A DNA stretch of 64,000 nucleotides from Trichobilharzia regenti. Lineage: Eukaryota > Platyhelminthes > Trematoda > Strigeidida > Schistosomatidae. Made by a program: the position numbers and the translations under genes. The notes under the pieces are model-generated. The model ran no database searches. It worked only from the letters and a program-made list of their open reading frames with translations, and was not told the DNA's origin. The stretch is from assembly GCA_944472135.2 (NCBI GenBank), contig CALYDD020000242.1:31771-95770 (forward strand). Direction: 5' to 3'. Below, in pieces: positions 32,194-43,880 of the stretch. The stretch's first letter is position 1; every line of letters begins with the position of its first letter.

Positions 32194-33804
32194 CTAGTTG
32201 GCCGATTCCGATAGAACCGGCCCGTTGTAGTTTTTTTCAATGGATTTAGGCAGGACACTTGGGAGACACAGACTATTATTCTCAGAGCTGCATCGCTCTA
32301 GTGTCACCGAAGCTTGGGGTCGTATTAAAGCCTCAGTTTGCTGCCTCCTTATATTTCTGGGTCTGCTTTCACAGCATCGGATGTGTCCTCCAATTTTTCC
32401 CTTGGTCTCATACCACCGTTGAAGTGATATGGACAACTGCTCCGGGGAGTTGAATGTGACACATAGCAGCTTTGGAGAGTTAATCAATGTTAGATGAGCG
32501 GGACGAGGTAGTCGGAAAATGGAGATGGCTCCAGAAGCGCCAGGGGCCATCTGAGATGACAGCCATCTCCATTGTTGTACGTCGTGCATGTGTTTTTCAC
32601 AAGCAGTGCCGGTTTCCAGCTCCGGAACACCGTGTACCACCATAGAGGTGGAAGGCATCAGTTCCGGTGACTCCCTCGCCATATTTCTGATAGCCCATGG
32701 TCTATCTTGCCGCGCCCTTATGTTAGAACTTCTGTCCAGGGCTAGTACCTGAGCCATTAACAGTACTTTTTCGGCCTCTTCGGCAGAGTCCAGTGTAACC
32801 CGTAATGGGGTGGCTTACCCTGAGGCGTGTGGACACCCCTGTACAGTCTGCACAGTTTTGCTGAACTAATGTTCAGACCTAGTTTGCTGCACAGGTTGGA
32901 CCACTGTTCCTGATCAAACAGGGCCCGTTGTTCGAGCAAGCTATCCGTGCTCACAGGTACGTTAAAGAGGATGAGAGAGTTAGACCGACTACCCTCAGAC
33001 TTAGGTTTTGCCTTCGGCTTCTTGCAGTCCTTTGCATCATTAGCAACATTAGGCTTCATCGGTACCTGGACAGCCTTTTTGTGTTGCCAGGCTTGCTAGT
33101 GGATGCAAGTGGTGCCTTTGTAATTTTGCCTTCCCCTGATGTGGATGGAACCTTGCTAATCTTCACCTTGTGAGAATTGGCATTTCCAGTCAGTAGGGCT
33201 GGTGTGTCCTTCTTTAAGTCTTTGACCAGTTTTGGCAGTGCGATTTTAGCAGGGGGAGCTGCATGAGACTGTGTTGGGGCACAAGAGCGTGTTGTTTCTG
33301 CTATCCCCAGACACGCTTTGTGGGACTATGCCAGGGCGACAAAGTGGACACACGTACCAAAACCATGGGCATGGGTTATTTCTCATAAACTCATAGTATG
33401 CTTTCGGTACTTCTTTGTCACAACGGCAGTGCACCCATCGTTTGCAAAAATTACATTCAAACGCTGAATCAGTTTTAGAAACTGTGATGCTGCACGCCTG
33501 ACATTCATCTCCTTTCCTTGATGACGCCTTCGAGGTCTTATGACGTCTTGAACGTTTCCTTTTAGGCTTGATGTGTTTCACACACTGGCCTACAGTTGAT
33601 GCAGGTGTAGAATCCTGTCCTTCTGGTATTGCCTGTGCCGTTTCAGTACTAGACTGTGGCAATGCAGGCGTTGTATCAGGGCAGACGAAAGCTACACGAG
33701 ACTTTAGGATCGGTATGCGGGAAGGGGTTGAAATCCCTGGATTTTTTCCTTCCCTGGCTGAAGCCCTTGTGACTACAGAGTACGGTATTCTAGTGGCTTT
33801 TTAA
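32194..33804 (-). pseudogene. CR1 C2 ORF1 with PHD-like zinc finger (frameshifted)
   Basis: ORF1 is split over three frames (about 33804-33246, 33059-32757, 32757-32194). The first piece has a basic HIKPKRKRSRRHKT block and a PHD-like Cys4-His-Cys3 arrangement: CQAC, CNFC, HCRC, then CPLC after WFWYV. The second piece starts an RRM-like domain (SLILFNVPVSTDS, KLCRLYRG). A 1-nt shift near 32800 leads into the third piece (LALDRSSNIRARQDRPWA). PHD-like fingers are known in ORF1 of some CR1-clade elements and may target chromatin or RNA. The copy is non-functional. Confidence 0.75.
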
Positions 33805-33943
33805 GGCTGCTTTCGACAACCATATTAACAATCACTATAAATTATGCTATATACGTCTAAGAGGGCAACAGTTTCTATCCTAAAGAGCAAGAATAAGACT
33901 GAAAAAGTATAAGGCAAGGAAAAGAAAAGGTTTTCGACTTTAC

Positions 33944-34078
33944 CTGGTACTTTCTGAATGATCGGCTTCACGGCAATCACGTGGTAGACCAACAAGTCTT
34001 GTTTCTCTGAACGAGTGAGGAAGATGCTGCTACAAAAGTAGCACCTGAAGCTTTGGCAGTAGTTCGAGACAGCTGGAC
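33944..34078 (-). CDS. Candidate upstream exon of the SENP-like host gene
   Basis: This 135-bp block has acceptor CTCTGTTTGGTAG and donor CCAG/GTAAAG on the minus strand. It encodes PAVSNYCQSFRCYFCSSIF, then LTRSEKQDLLVYHVIAVKP and IIQKVP. Its CYFC pair and outgoing phase 1 match the exon at 28318-28566 (HKCIMC). The block is short and identified only by splice signals, phase and the matching CxxC; no homologue is recognised. Upstream exons, including the start codon, are not found in the window. Confidence 0.45.
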
Positions 34079-35008
34079 CTACCAAACAGAGATTTACTAT
34101 GTAAGTAATGTTTAAATTAAATTCACCGGCTAGGAAGTTCAGGTTTTCCAAACGGATAATTCACAGAATTGGCATTTTCCGCTTGGAGAGGATGAAGCAC
34201 GTCGAGTTCAAGGAGCGTTCTCCATTATAACTGCGACGTTCTTTTAAGTCATGTCAGAGAATTACAACCTGCTTAATGTGCTCTCATGCATTTTATCACA
34301 AATATACGTCAATTTTTGTGCGAATTCACTCATTTTTGTGATTGTTCAGCTGAAGGTCGCTCCTTCATTCGCATCCCTTGGGACGCTATTGTTGAACTTT
34401 GACCCACCTTTTGGTTATGAGGCGAAGGTTTCTGGGAAGCTATTCTAGACACTCGCCTGACGTGGCTTCGGAAAATACTGAGGGGATTGACGTGGTAGGT
34501 TGGTTATGTTTGATTGGTAGAACGTGGTGAGTAAATACTTCGGAGTTATTCGCTTCACCCACTGGTCATTCGGTGAGGTCAAAAATGGATGTAATTAGAA
34601 TGATCTAATAAATGAAAAATGAATGAATTGAAAAGGGAAGTAGCAAACATGCAGTCGCCTGTAACTTAAGATTGAACTTACGCGAACTGTAAAAGGAAGT
34701 GAACGCATACGTGTAAATCCCGGTGATGTGTTTTAACCCACCACACGGCTTCCGAAATCCAGTATCGTTTTAACGAGCCAGTGTGAACCAATTTGATTTC
34801 TTTGTGCTTGCTTCTTGATTGTGAGGTAAAGGTTTGAAGGTTAACTGTAACCTTCCTTCCTCTTTTTTGAACTGAATTTTATTTATTTACTTTTATTTTA
34901 TTTTGATTACAGCTTGATTCCACACTGTAATTTTGGTACTAGTATGGAATTTTCTGCATGTGATATCGGTAGCCCAAATTTTGCAGGCCGACCACAGATA
35001 TCAGGTGC
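34079..35008. other. Non-coding DNA with a dispersed-repeat fragment
   Basis: Contains the 34757-34838 copy of the repeat also found at 28788-28870. T-rich runs lie near 34860-34910. No gene is recognised. Confidence 0.45.
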
Positions 35009-35083
35009 GCGTCGGCAGCGGATCGAACCTCGGACCAAGTGCACGGTTGGCGAGAGTCCTAACCAATGTGCCACCGAATCTCG
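35009..35083 (-). repeat. tRNA-like sequence
   Basis: On the minus strand the block reads GAGATTCGGTGGCAC, then ATTGGTTAGGA (A-box-like), and later GGTTCGATCC (B-box-like) before GCCGACGC. GTCGGC at the 3' side pairs only partly with the 5' side. It looks like a tRNA-derived SINE head rather than a functional tRNA. Confidence 0.55.
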
Positions 35084-36040
35084 CTGTCATAATCTTAGAA
35101 CAAGAGATCGGTTTCCACTGCATTAGAGATTTGACTGCCACTGATGACAGCATGATAGCCACTCAGTGCCTCAGTGTACTCGTTGTTATCTCAGTGACCG
35201 GTGTAGATTACCAACTCACCAGTTGACAATGTTGTCAATCCACATCCATTCCATATGCTCTCGCAGATTCCGAGCACTTTTATGCCATATCTTCGCACTT
35301 CTTTGGCTTCGTGGGCAGCCTTCCCAACTGGCTTCGTACATTGTATGTACATTCCACACCCGCATCATTATTTTCGATTTCATCGAAAGAAGAGACATCG
35401 GCTGGCTGCCTGACTTCTTGGAGCCTGGCTTTCACTAGCCAGCCTGCTGTTTCATTTCGCCTCTCCGATTTCGATGTGGAACTAGTTCATTTTTCATATC
35501 TCATTTTCATTGCTACTAATTTTTGGGGGTTTTGAGGTTTCCCTGGCGGCATGATTGATTTTGTGGTGCAGCGTATCTAGCATTTTCCGAAATAGCTCTG
35601 TTCTTTTTGGCTTGGGACTTGCTAGGATCCGAGAGACCTGGTAAACTTAGCGAGGTTTGGCTGGAAACTTATGAGATGGACAATATTGTATCAACCTACA
35701 TTGATTTTACGAATATGATTTCCTCTGGTATATTTTAATAATATGTCATATCCATTATTGTCCGGTTGAGTGTATCCCGGTGGTATGTTCTTTGCTGATG
35801 TGGCGAGCAAGTTATCCGAAATAATCCTTATCATGTTGGTGACTTCTTCCCCTTCTGACAACTGGATTCCTGAATTTATCTGTATCTTCAGCCGCAGTAT
35901 ATACACAGTAATCTGGTATTTGATGGGCTATTTATAAAAGAAAAATAACACAGCCCTGAGAGCTGTTTAGGGTAGTCACCTGATCATGCCAAATTTTGTC
36001 CACAGATTGTCCTAAGCGTCACAAAAGCGTCGCCAGCCCT
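35084..36040. other. No recognised gene
   Basis: Several short frames exist, but none matches a family or has splice support that I trust. Confidence 0.4.
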
Positions 36041-36475
36041 AGCTGTGATTTTTTTGAGTCGTATGGCTTCAGAAATAGCACTTGAAGAGTCTCACAGAAT
36101 ACAAGCATTTCGATGTCGTTGGCGTGAATACTGAGGCTAGTCCACGCACCTAAATAATTAGTGATAAACAATTACAACATACCTTCAACTTTAACTCTGC
36201 ACAAGATTGAAGAGGAGGTAATGCAACAGTCCTCTGAACGGCCATCGTAAATTCCCGACCTTCCAATGCTGAAAATATTAGGCGGAACAAGGTGACTGTC
36301 GCCAGTAGTTCTTGGTCTTTTCGCAGATAGCGTATCGTTGGCAGTTACACTTAAAGCCTCCCCTTTACTTATCGATGTCAGTGCCGTGTTGGGAAGACTA
36401 AAGGGTTTCTTACACATGATACATTTGTGGTCTGTGAGAGAGACAAAGCCTTGACAATTTAGTTGAGTACACTTC
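36041..36475 (-). pseudogene. Partial duplicate of two SENP-like exons, empty CR1 site
   Basis: This segment copies the host exons 28318-28566 (here 36183-36431), the 33-nt micro-intron (36150-36182) and most of the following exon (36149 down to about 36041). It has only a few differences, for example Thr/Pro in SAKRTRTT versus SAKRPRTT. At 36118/36119 the exon is continuous where the other copy holds the CR1 element C1. Similarity ends near 36475 and 36041, so the donor of the second exon is missing. It is a tandem segmental duplicate, probably non-functional. Confidence 0.85.
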
Positions 36476-38440
36476 CATAAACTCCTTTTCGTTTTATGGC
36501 CAAGTTAAACTTTCTGCACCACTAACCACCAATCAGTGAATACGTCAAATTTTCCAATGAGTTTCACGAACGTTAGTTCAATGGTTCATCTCGCTTGATT
36601 TATTTCTGATGCGTGACCTTACAAGTTACGGTTACGTTTCGAGTAGGACAGCGTTTTCCAGTATTTTCTGGATTTAGAGTTGCTTCGGAAGTATCATACT
36701 TGTTCGTGTGGTGGTATCATGATTTTAGAAATCTATAGCAGTTCCACTGATGGATTTGTTCATCGTTGTGCTATATTTTTGAAGCGTGCTAACATCAAAG
36801 AGAGTGAGCTGATAATTTTGATATTTCGTAGGAACTTTTTTCTCTATTCCGCATCTCTTCCTAACCCTGATTTTGTACATCTGCAACTACTGGGTGTTGA
36901 AACAGCCGGTGAGAGCAGCAGCTGTCAAGACGGAGAATAGCCTCGTCTCAACAGTTCATTGGTACCAGCATTGCAGAGATATTGCTTCGTGGAAAGTAGA
37001 GAAAATCACTTGTTTCCTAGGTGGATCCCGTTACGGGGACTCATACGAATTTCTATTGAAGAGTTTTGGAGCCGCTTGATAAACAGGATAAGGACTATAA
37101 ATGGATCTCAAAGGGATCTCATTTATAGTCATTTCGATGAATATATGTACAGGATGTGGTGTGCCTTCTTCATTGACAGTCTCATGCTAAACTGGGAGAT
37201 GTTTCTCTAACATGTTTGAAAAAGATACCCTTTGTAATCTGTACGTCGTTTTTTATGCTTTTTCTATAAGTATACGTTTCCATTTAGCATAGATGCCTCT
37301 TAAATGTGATTGGTCCGTTGTAGGTCGTTTGCTGATTGGTTGTTAGTGGTGTCGAAAGTTTAACTTTGACTGATTTATTGTTTAGGCTTATGTGTTAGTA
37401 AAATGATTGTTGTAATGTACGGAAACATACCGAGACTTCTTCCTATCGGGGTCTTGAACCTGTCGAAACATGGCAGCCTGTCGACTGCCGCCATTTTGAG
37501 TGACCGCAAATGAGATAAACAAGCGGTTTACTCGCTTGTGATTGGTCAGTTTGTCATTCGAGTTGAGGTAATTTCAAACATCACTTAGGTGCTTGGTTAA
37601 GTTCTGAATTTTCAGGAGTGTTTTATGAAGTTGGATAGATAACTGACAACACAAACTAGTACAGCTCAGGAGAGAAATGATATACCAGTGGATTTATTTG
37701 CTGAATTCAACGAATTCATGCCATATCAAGATGTAAGAACTTCTTAGGAGTGTCAAGAATGCAAACAATGTTCTGAAGATGTAATAACTTCAAGCAACTT
37801 CAATTATCACTTGACCATTATTTTCAGAGATCCTTAAATAAGTATAATGTACACAGTGGTCTGGTTAATCATGATAAAAACGGCATGGTTGATGCAGCAT
37901 ATATTTGCTTGACATATACATAAGTATACGCGTATGCTTCGATGGACCTACTACATATCAACCAACGACAAATTGCCAAGTCCCTTAAGTTTAGTGAAAA
38001 CTATTTGGCTACTTATATACATTGTTTGTAAAGCGATTACTTGTAAATGCCTAACAAGAAAATTTTTTATTCAGATCATACATGTAATACCCAAGTTAAT
38101 TATGCTCTTCTTAAACCTTTTCAGACTTATGGAAAAACATATGTGTCGTGTACGCAGATGGAACTTACTAACGGGAACAGAGGACTACTCATCTGAATTA
38201 TCTGTACATTCGAAATCTAATTTTAGTTTAATAAACAATTTTTCAATAAATCTGTGTTCCTTCTGTCGTAATGCGATTGTGTTACAGTAACATTAGTGAC
38301 ACGTGCTAAGTTAGGAGTAAATGCGGCGTCTGAAAAAATTTTGTTTACGTGATCAGTTGGCGGTACGTTCGAAATTGGTGACATTTTTGCACGTATTTGC
38401 TCTGAAATTTATTTACTGCTTATTGTCATATAATTCTTGA
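36476..38440. other. No gene recognised; one dispersed repeat
   Basis: 37414-37475 resembles 28668-28735. A palindromic bit around 37098-37126 (CTATAAATGG/CATTTATAG) and a few short frames are present, but no protein family was recognised. Confidence 0.4.
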
Positions 38441-38444
38441 AATT

Positions 38445-39912
38445 ATGGTCCAAATCTCTAAAAAACGTGTTCGTAGAAACACAATTGTTTTAGATAGTGG
38501 CTTAAATTCGGTTATAACTGCATTACCGCCGGTAATACAGTATCAACTACTAGCTCTCAAAATGGTTTGAGTGCAGATCTCACTCCTGTGATACAGGTGA
38601 AAGATGTTCTGTTAGAGAACTCTGAGTTCTGTAAACTAAACCTCCTTTTGAAAGATATGCAGAGGCAAGTAAGTGAAATTCAGGAAAAATTAGATCAGTT
38701 TGATAGTATGTCACTGCCAATCTCAAATACCACGGAGAGCCGTTTTGATATTGGCCAGGTTAAGTGTTTACTGGATGTAACTCAAAATAAGCTTTTGAAT
38801 TTAGACCCAATAGCCTGTCTTTTAGAAAGGCATCCTAAAATATCTCCAGACAACCTAAATAAAGCTGAAAATCTGATTGACTGCTTGGCTACGGAGGTGA
38901 TGAAGCGTATAACCTCTTCTCACCAAGCTATAGTTTACAACGTCCCAGATTCTCTGCCCCTGAAAACTGTAAGACACAAAATCCTGATTTGTTGCGGCAT
39001 GGCTAGTGTTCCATGTGAATGCAAACGACTTCGTAAAAAGTCTAACCAGGCTAATTGCCCAATCATTTTTAAATTCAGTAATTCCCTTGATGCTAGTAAG
39101 TTTACTAAATGTCAGGATCACTTAAGACTGAATAGCAGTTATAAGTCTATAACCGTAGCTCAGGATAAAACACCGTGTCAGCGCAGAATAATGCGTAGTA
39201 ATAACCTGGTCACCTCCTCTAGCTCAGATTTACCAAATAAGGATCGTGCACAGCAACAGACACCTAGTGCTGAAACTAGCATTCAGCAAACTACACAACA
39301 ACCACACCTGCCAATGGAACTAGGAACTGATTTAGATACCAGTACCCCTGTAAACAAAGCCTCATCGAAAGATGTTAAAATGACTAGAACTTCTGCAAGT
39401 TGTTCTAAGAAATTTCCCCCCAAACGTAGTAACCTCACCACGATGAACAAATTTCGCAGGGTTGAGACTAATGATGGGGAAGAATACTTTGTATTCAATA
39501 AGCCTGCTGAGAGTAAGAATGCCAACAAACCATCACTTGTTACGAAAAACTCCTCTCGAAACATAAGTATATCTGGAGGTGTTCCGCATGCTCCACCTTA
39601 TAGAAAGTCAGGCTCCAAGACTCCTAAAGTCTTGCAGCCAAAGCACCTTCCTTCACAATTCCCTTTAAGTTATAAAAACAACCCGAAGGTGTGTACCGGT
39701 ATGACGAATAGCAGTTGGATGGGTAGACCTTTGATGCTATGCCTTTTAACCGTCAACCTAGGCCCAACCTGTACTACCCTTATATCCAGGAACACATGGT
39801 AAATTTTCCAGGTGTCCCGAATCACTGGTACGACCCATGGCACCTAGGACCACCTCATTGCACACCAACTCCGATGTGCAGACACCCAGTCCGACCTCCT
39901 TTTCATTCATAA
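38445..39912 (+). pseudogene. CR1 C3 ORF1 (frameshifted)
   Basis: The likely ORF1 starts at 38445 (MVQISKKRVRRNT, a basic start also seen in the remnant at 48.4-49.3 kb). It shifts frame near 38540, continues open to about 39740, and after a second shift ends PRPNLYYPYIQEHM...HPVRPPFHS near 39912. A possible coiled coil (LLLKDMQRQVSEIQEKLDQF) is followed by an RRM-like part (AIVYNVPDS, CPIIFKFSNS, SYKSITVAQDKTP). Such ORF1 proteins package element RNA. No PHD finger is visible. Two shifts make it a pseudogene. Confidence 0.7.
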
Positions 39913-41147
39913 ATTCTTGCGGTGCTGACGCACAAATAGATTTAGGTTATGGTGACATTTTAAGCCAGTTTGTAGTATCCCGTGACTTATTCACGATATT
40001 GCTAATTAATGCACGTTCCTTAATCAATAAGATATCTGAACTAAGGACATTATTATTAGTCGCCAAGCCTACTGTAGCTCTGATTACTGAGTCATGGTGC
40101 TCATCCTCTGTACTTGATGTGCATATAGGTATCGATGATTACACTGTACACCGTGCAAACAGAGATTGCAAGCGTGGTGGAGGATGTCTCATATATATAC
40201 ATAGCTCATTTGTAGTCAGTAAGGTGGAAGATGAAACAATGAATAATGTACCTGACTCACTCTGGGTTGTCTTACATGGAGATAAGTACAAACTTCTCAT
40301 AGGCTGTGTTTATCGAGCACCAAGCTCAACAAAAGAAACTGATGCGTTATTAGCTAAATCGTTTGCACACGCATCCTCGTTTAGTGCTAATTACAAAATA
40401 ATTGCAGGGGACTTCAATCTTCCAGAAGTCAATTGGCTAACTAGTTCCGGCCCCCAACGCTTCGACGAATTACTTGCCACTATAGACTGTTATGGATGGC
40501 AACAACACGTCCAGACACCTACTCGTGGTGACAACATGTTGGACCTTGTTTTTTGTCATGACACAATCCCAGTATCCACGTATGTTGGTAATCGATTTTC
40601 CAGTAGTGACCATAGAATGGTACTCTGCTCTCTGCCTTTCTCACCACTAAATACAGGAAACAAACAAGACTCAGGAAGCACAATATGTCGTAGTTACAAA
40701 TATACAGACTGGGGATTAGTCCAAGAACTTATTCGACTCTGTCAATGGGATGACTATTTTACCACTGACTCCCTGGAGGCCTTAGTAACCCTGTTTTACA
40801 GGAATGTTACCCTTTGTCTAGATACAGTTGCTCCAAAGAAAATAGTGAAATTAAGTAGACACCGAACTGAATATATTCCAAGGGCACACCGTAATAAGTT
40901 AAGGAAGCTGAAGAAACAGTACTATTCCACTAAGGACATATCACTATTGCTCTCAATCCACGAGTCTCTTGAATCTCTCAAGCGCCTACGCTCTCAAAAG
41001 GACCTCGACGAAGAGTTAACGGCACTTGAAAGTACCTCCAAAGTTTATAACTTAACGGCACTTCTTAAAAAACGAATGCAGTCGGCGAGGGAAATCCCAT
41101 ACTTACTTCACGACAAAGTAATCTACAATGAACCTGCCACTATATAA
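39837..41147 (+). pseudogene. CR1 C3 ORF2, endonuclease part
   Basis: The endonuclease part of ORF2 starts at an ATG overlapping the end of ORF1. Motifs: LLINARSLINKISEL, LITESWCSS, GCVYRAPSS, IIAGDFNLPEVNW, MLDLVFCHD and SSDHRMVLC. A linker rich in Lys/Arg follows (HRNKLRKLKKQYYS). The frame ends artificially at 41147, where the inserted TAA-repeat tail of another CR1 supplies a stop right after NEPATI. The catalytic motifs look intact. Confidence 0.8.
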
Positions 41148-42062
41148 TAATAATAATAATAATTTATTTTCATATAAACATAAATTTACATGAAAATGCA
41201 TGCCATTTTTACAGGCACGATCAAGGATGATATAATGTCAAATCTTAAATTGTCGACAAGTTAATAATGTTTCAACAGTTAAATATTTGATATATATATA
41301 AATACACATTGTCTGAACTAGGCTGTATAGTTATTGAATTGTACAATTGTCCTCCAGGTTGAGCGGGAAAATCGACTTCGTTTCGTTTCATCCCGTGGTT
41401 GTAGGCATACGATAATCAACCAATATTGAGGTAAGTACAACGTTTACAAGGAATTGGAAGCTGTTTTAGAAAAATTAAAGTGCTGTGGTGTAACATTAAA
41501 GTGTAATAGATTAAGTGAGTGAAATATATCATTAATAAACACGTTTATATAGAAAACAGAATGGGGAAGTAATTAATCCTTAGGCCGACAACGTTCATTT
41601 GCAATGTATAATGAAACCAATATATTTTATACTATCATGTGTCCATTTTTGGCTTTAATACAATTATTTCAAGCCAGTTGTCTTTATTTCATGTCTTTTT
41701 TTCTATTTGGTGCACAACCGTACCCTAAAGAGAATAGGAATAGAATAAGTCGAATCAAATTCATAAAGAGCTATAAAATGTTAGGTTTAATGAATATAAT
41801 GAGAATCAAGTAAAGACGTTATTAGAAAATAAGTGAGACAAGATATTGTGAAGTGGTATTTAAAGATCTGACAATGGATAGCAAGTTAATTCATAAGATG
41901 CCCCATAAATCTGTGCAGATCCCACGTGGTCGCATCTCAACAATAGGCTGAGCGAATGGTATATATTTAAAGGTAGAAGCATTATCTGTCAAGGCGTTCA
42001 CTATTATCTTTTTCAAGATAAAGATCTAAGCCCTCATAAAAATCAGAAATATCTCGAGCCTT
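41148..42062 (-). mobile_element. Nested CR1 3'-end insertion inside C3
   Basis: This 0.9-kb block interrupts C3 between NEPATI and QNGRFTLV. It starts with a TAATAATAAT tract followed by a segment similar to the 3' terminus of other CR1 copies (GCCATTTTTACAGGCA is the complement of TGCCTGTAAAAATGGC near 46112). It is therefore the 3' part of an element inserted in minus orientation. An inverted copy of 41410-42062 lies at 58493-59131. Confidence 0.8.
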
Positions 42063-43815
42063 TAATTTGTATATTGCTGTTGCAGAATGGGCGATTCACC
42101 TTAGTGACCACCACCATATCTACTGATCATATCTGTGAACTCTTCAGTGATTGGTTTGCAAACTTTAGTTTAGAAACACATATGCCTGGTGAAACCGCTC
42201 CCCTTACTATCTCTTCCCTTGAAAGCATTGTGTTCACTAATCAGTTAATAGTACAAGCAATTAAAAGCCTTAAACCTTCCACTAGTACGGGACCGGATGG
42301 CCTAGCTTCGATAATTTTCAAAAACAGTGGGTGTGATATACCCTTGTTACTTCTTAAATTCTTCTCAATATCTATGGACACTGGCACTTACCCTAGTGAG
42401 TGGAAAACTAGCTTCATAATTCCACATTACAAATCTGGTGATAAGGCAAACGTCCGCAATTACAGACCCATAAATATAACCCCAGTTATCTCACGAATCA
42501 TGGAGAAAGTTGTAAAGATCAATTGTCAGACTACCTAATTAGGGAAGATCTTGTTACAAGGTCTCAACACGGATTTCTCAAAAATAGATCCTGCGTTACT
42601 TGCCACTTCGACTTTTTCAACTGCATCACTAGTAGTCGCGAAGCACGTAAGCTAGTCGTTGTTCTCTACTTCGATATATCTAGGGCATTTGACATGGTAT
42701 CTCACAGTATTCTCTTTGAGAAGCTGTACTCTTGTGGAATTCGCAACCCATTACTGAACTGGTTAAAATCATTTCTAAGCAACAGGGTACAAATAACCAA
42801 AGTTGGATCTGTATTGTCTCATCCTAGGCAGATCTCAAGTGGGGTCGTGCAAGGTAGTGTCCTAGGTCCACTTTTATTCACAGTCTACATTAACAGCATT
42901 TGCAAGTGCTTCACCTTAGGCAAACCATTCCTATATGCTGACGACCTCAAAGTCGTCTACTCCTGCTACACTCATGAATTAAGCGATATGGTAACTAAAA
43001 TACATCTTGAACTAAGTAGCCTTGCAACGTGGTGTGCTGAATCCTGTCTAAATTTTAACATTGACAAATGCGGCTGGATTTGTATCGGCAACAGTAACCT
43101 TGATCTAACTCTTGAAATAAATGGGCGAAAACTAGCTAAGCTCAACTCAGTCGTAGATCTCGGTATTAGATACTCTAGTAACCTAACGTTCGCTGAACAG
43201 ACTGATCATGCCAGACGTAAAACACGAAGGCTGATAGGATGCATAACACGCAATTTCTTTTGTTGTGAAACTAGGGTTTTATTATACAAAGTATGTGTCC
43301 GACCTATCTTAGAATACTGCCCGTTTATTCTTAGCGGACTCAGACAAAATGACAAGCTTAAATTAGAGGGAGTGCAACGGCAGTTTACCTCAAGAACTCT
43401 TGGTTTAGAAAGTGGTCTGGAATACCATGAGCGATGCGAAAGACTAAGATTAGAACCCCTCTGGAAAAGACGTCTTAAGCTAAACCTTATCTCTTACTAC
43501 AAGCTAACTAATCTTCTCTTGCATTCCTCCGAGCCAATAACTAAACCTACCACTGTCATCAGTTACAATCTTAGAAATCATCACAACCTAGCTGCTATGG
43601 AGCACTGTCAGACTTACGTGCGGTACAACTTCTTCTTAAATAAGTTTTCAGTCATTTGGAATAGACTACCAGCTAATGTGCGTGATGCAAACACACTTCC
43701 AGTGTTCATCTCCTCAGTCACCAGACTGCTCAAAGATGACAATGCACTTATACGTCTGACTCTTACACCTTCTTTTTCACCATACATAGATATTTTAAGT
43801 TCTTTAAACGTGTAG
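42063..43815 (+). pseudogene. CR1 C3 ORF2, reverse transcriptase part
   Basis: The reverse transcriptase half resumes after the nested insertion: SLKPSTSTGPDGLAS, FIIPHYKSGDKANVRNYRPI, then a 1-nt frameshift near 42520. It continues QHGFLKNRSCVTCHFDFF, YFDISRAFDMVSH (motif A), SGVVQGSVLGPLLF (B) and LYADDLKVVY (C, from 42934). It ends with FSVIWNRLPANVRDANTLP, the usual CR1 C-terminal block. Catalytic motifs are preserved, but the ORF is broken in at least two places. Confidence 0.85.
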
Positions 43816-43880
43816 TTACAGCAAACTACAATTATAAATTTTAATATTATTGGAACTAGATGATAAACATTTCTACACAG

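Larger units (their letters stand above)
29160..33810 (-). mobile_element. CR1-like retrotransposon C2, degraded
   Basis: This is a nearly full-length minus-strand CR1-like element. Its 3' end has an AAT/ATT-repeat tail (29160-29230 region) after the ORF2 stop at 29315. ORF2 is broken into at least three frames and ORF1 into at least three, so the copy is dead. It lies in a host intron between the exons at 28318-28566 and 33944-34078. The 5' boundary near 33810 is an estimate. Confidence 0.85.
38441..43880 (+). mobile_element. CR1-like retrotransposon C3, degraded and interrupted
   Basis: This plus-strand CR1-like element has ORF1 (from the ATG at 38445), ORF2 endonuclease, a 0.9-kb nested insertion at 41148-42062, and ORF2 reverse transcriptase up to 43815. 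Several single-base frameshifts occur. The 3' boundary is uncertain because no clear repeat tail follows. Confidence 0.8.

Noticed and set aside
37934..38290. 118-codon frame upstream of C3
   Set aside because: No recognised motif, no splice context, low-complexity hydrophobic composition typical of AT-rich DNA.
42050..42078. CR1 nested insert in C3 as a spliceable intron (it ends TTGCTGTTGCAG)
   Set aside because: The left edge lacks a GT donor and carries a TAA-repeat tail typical of CR1 3' ends, so insertion explains it better.
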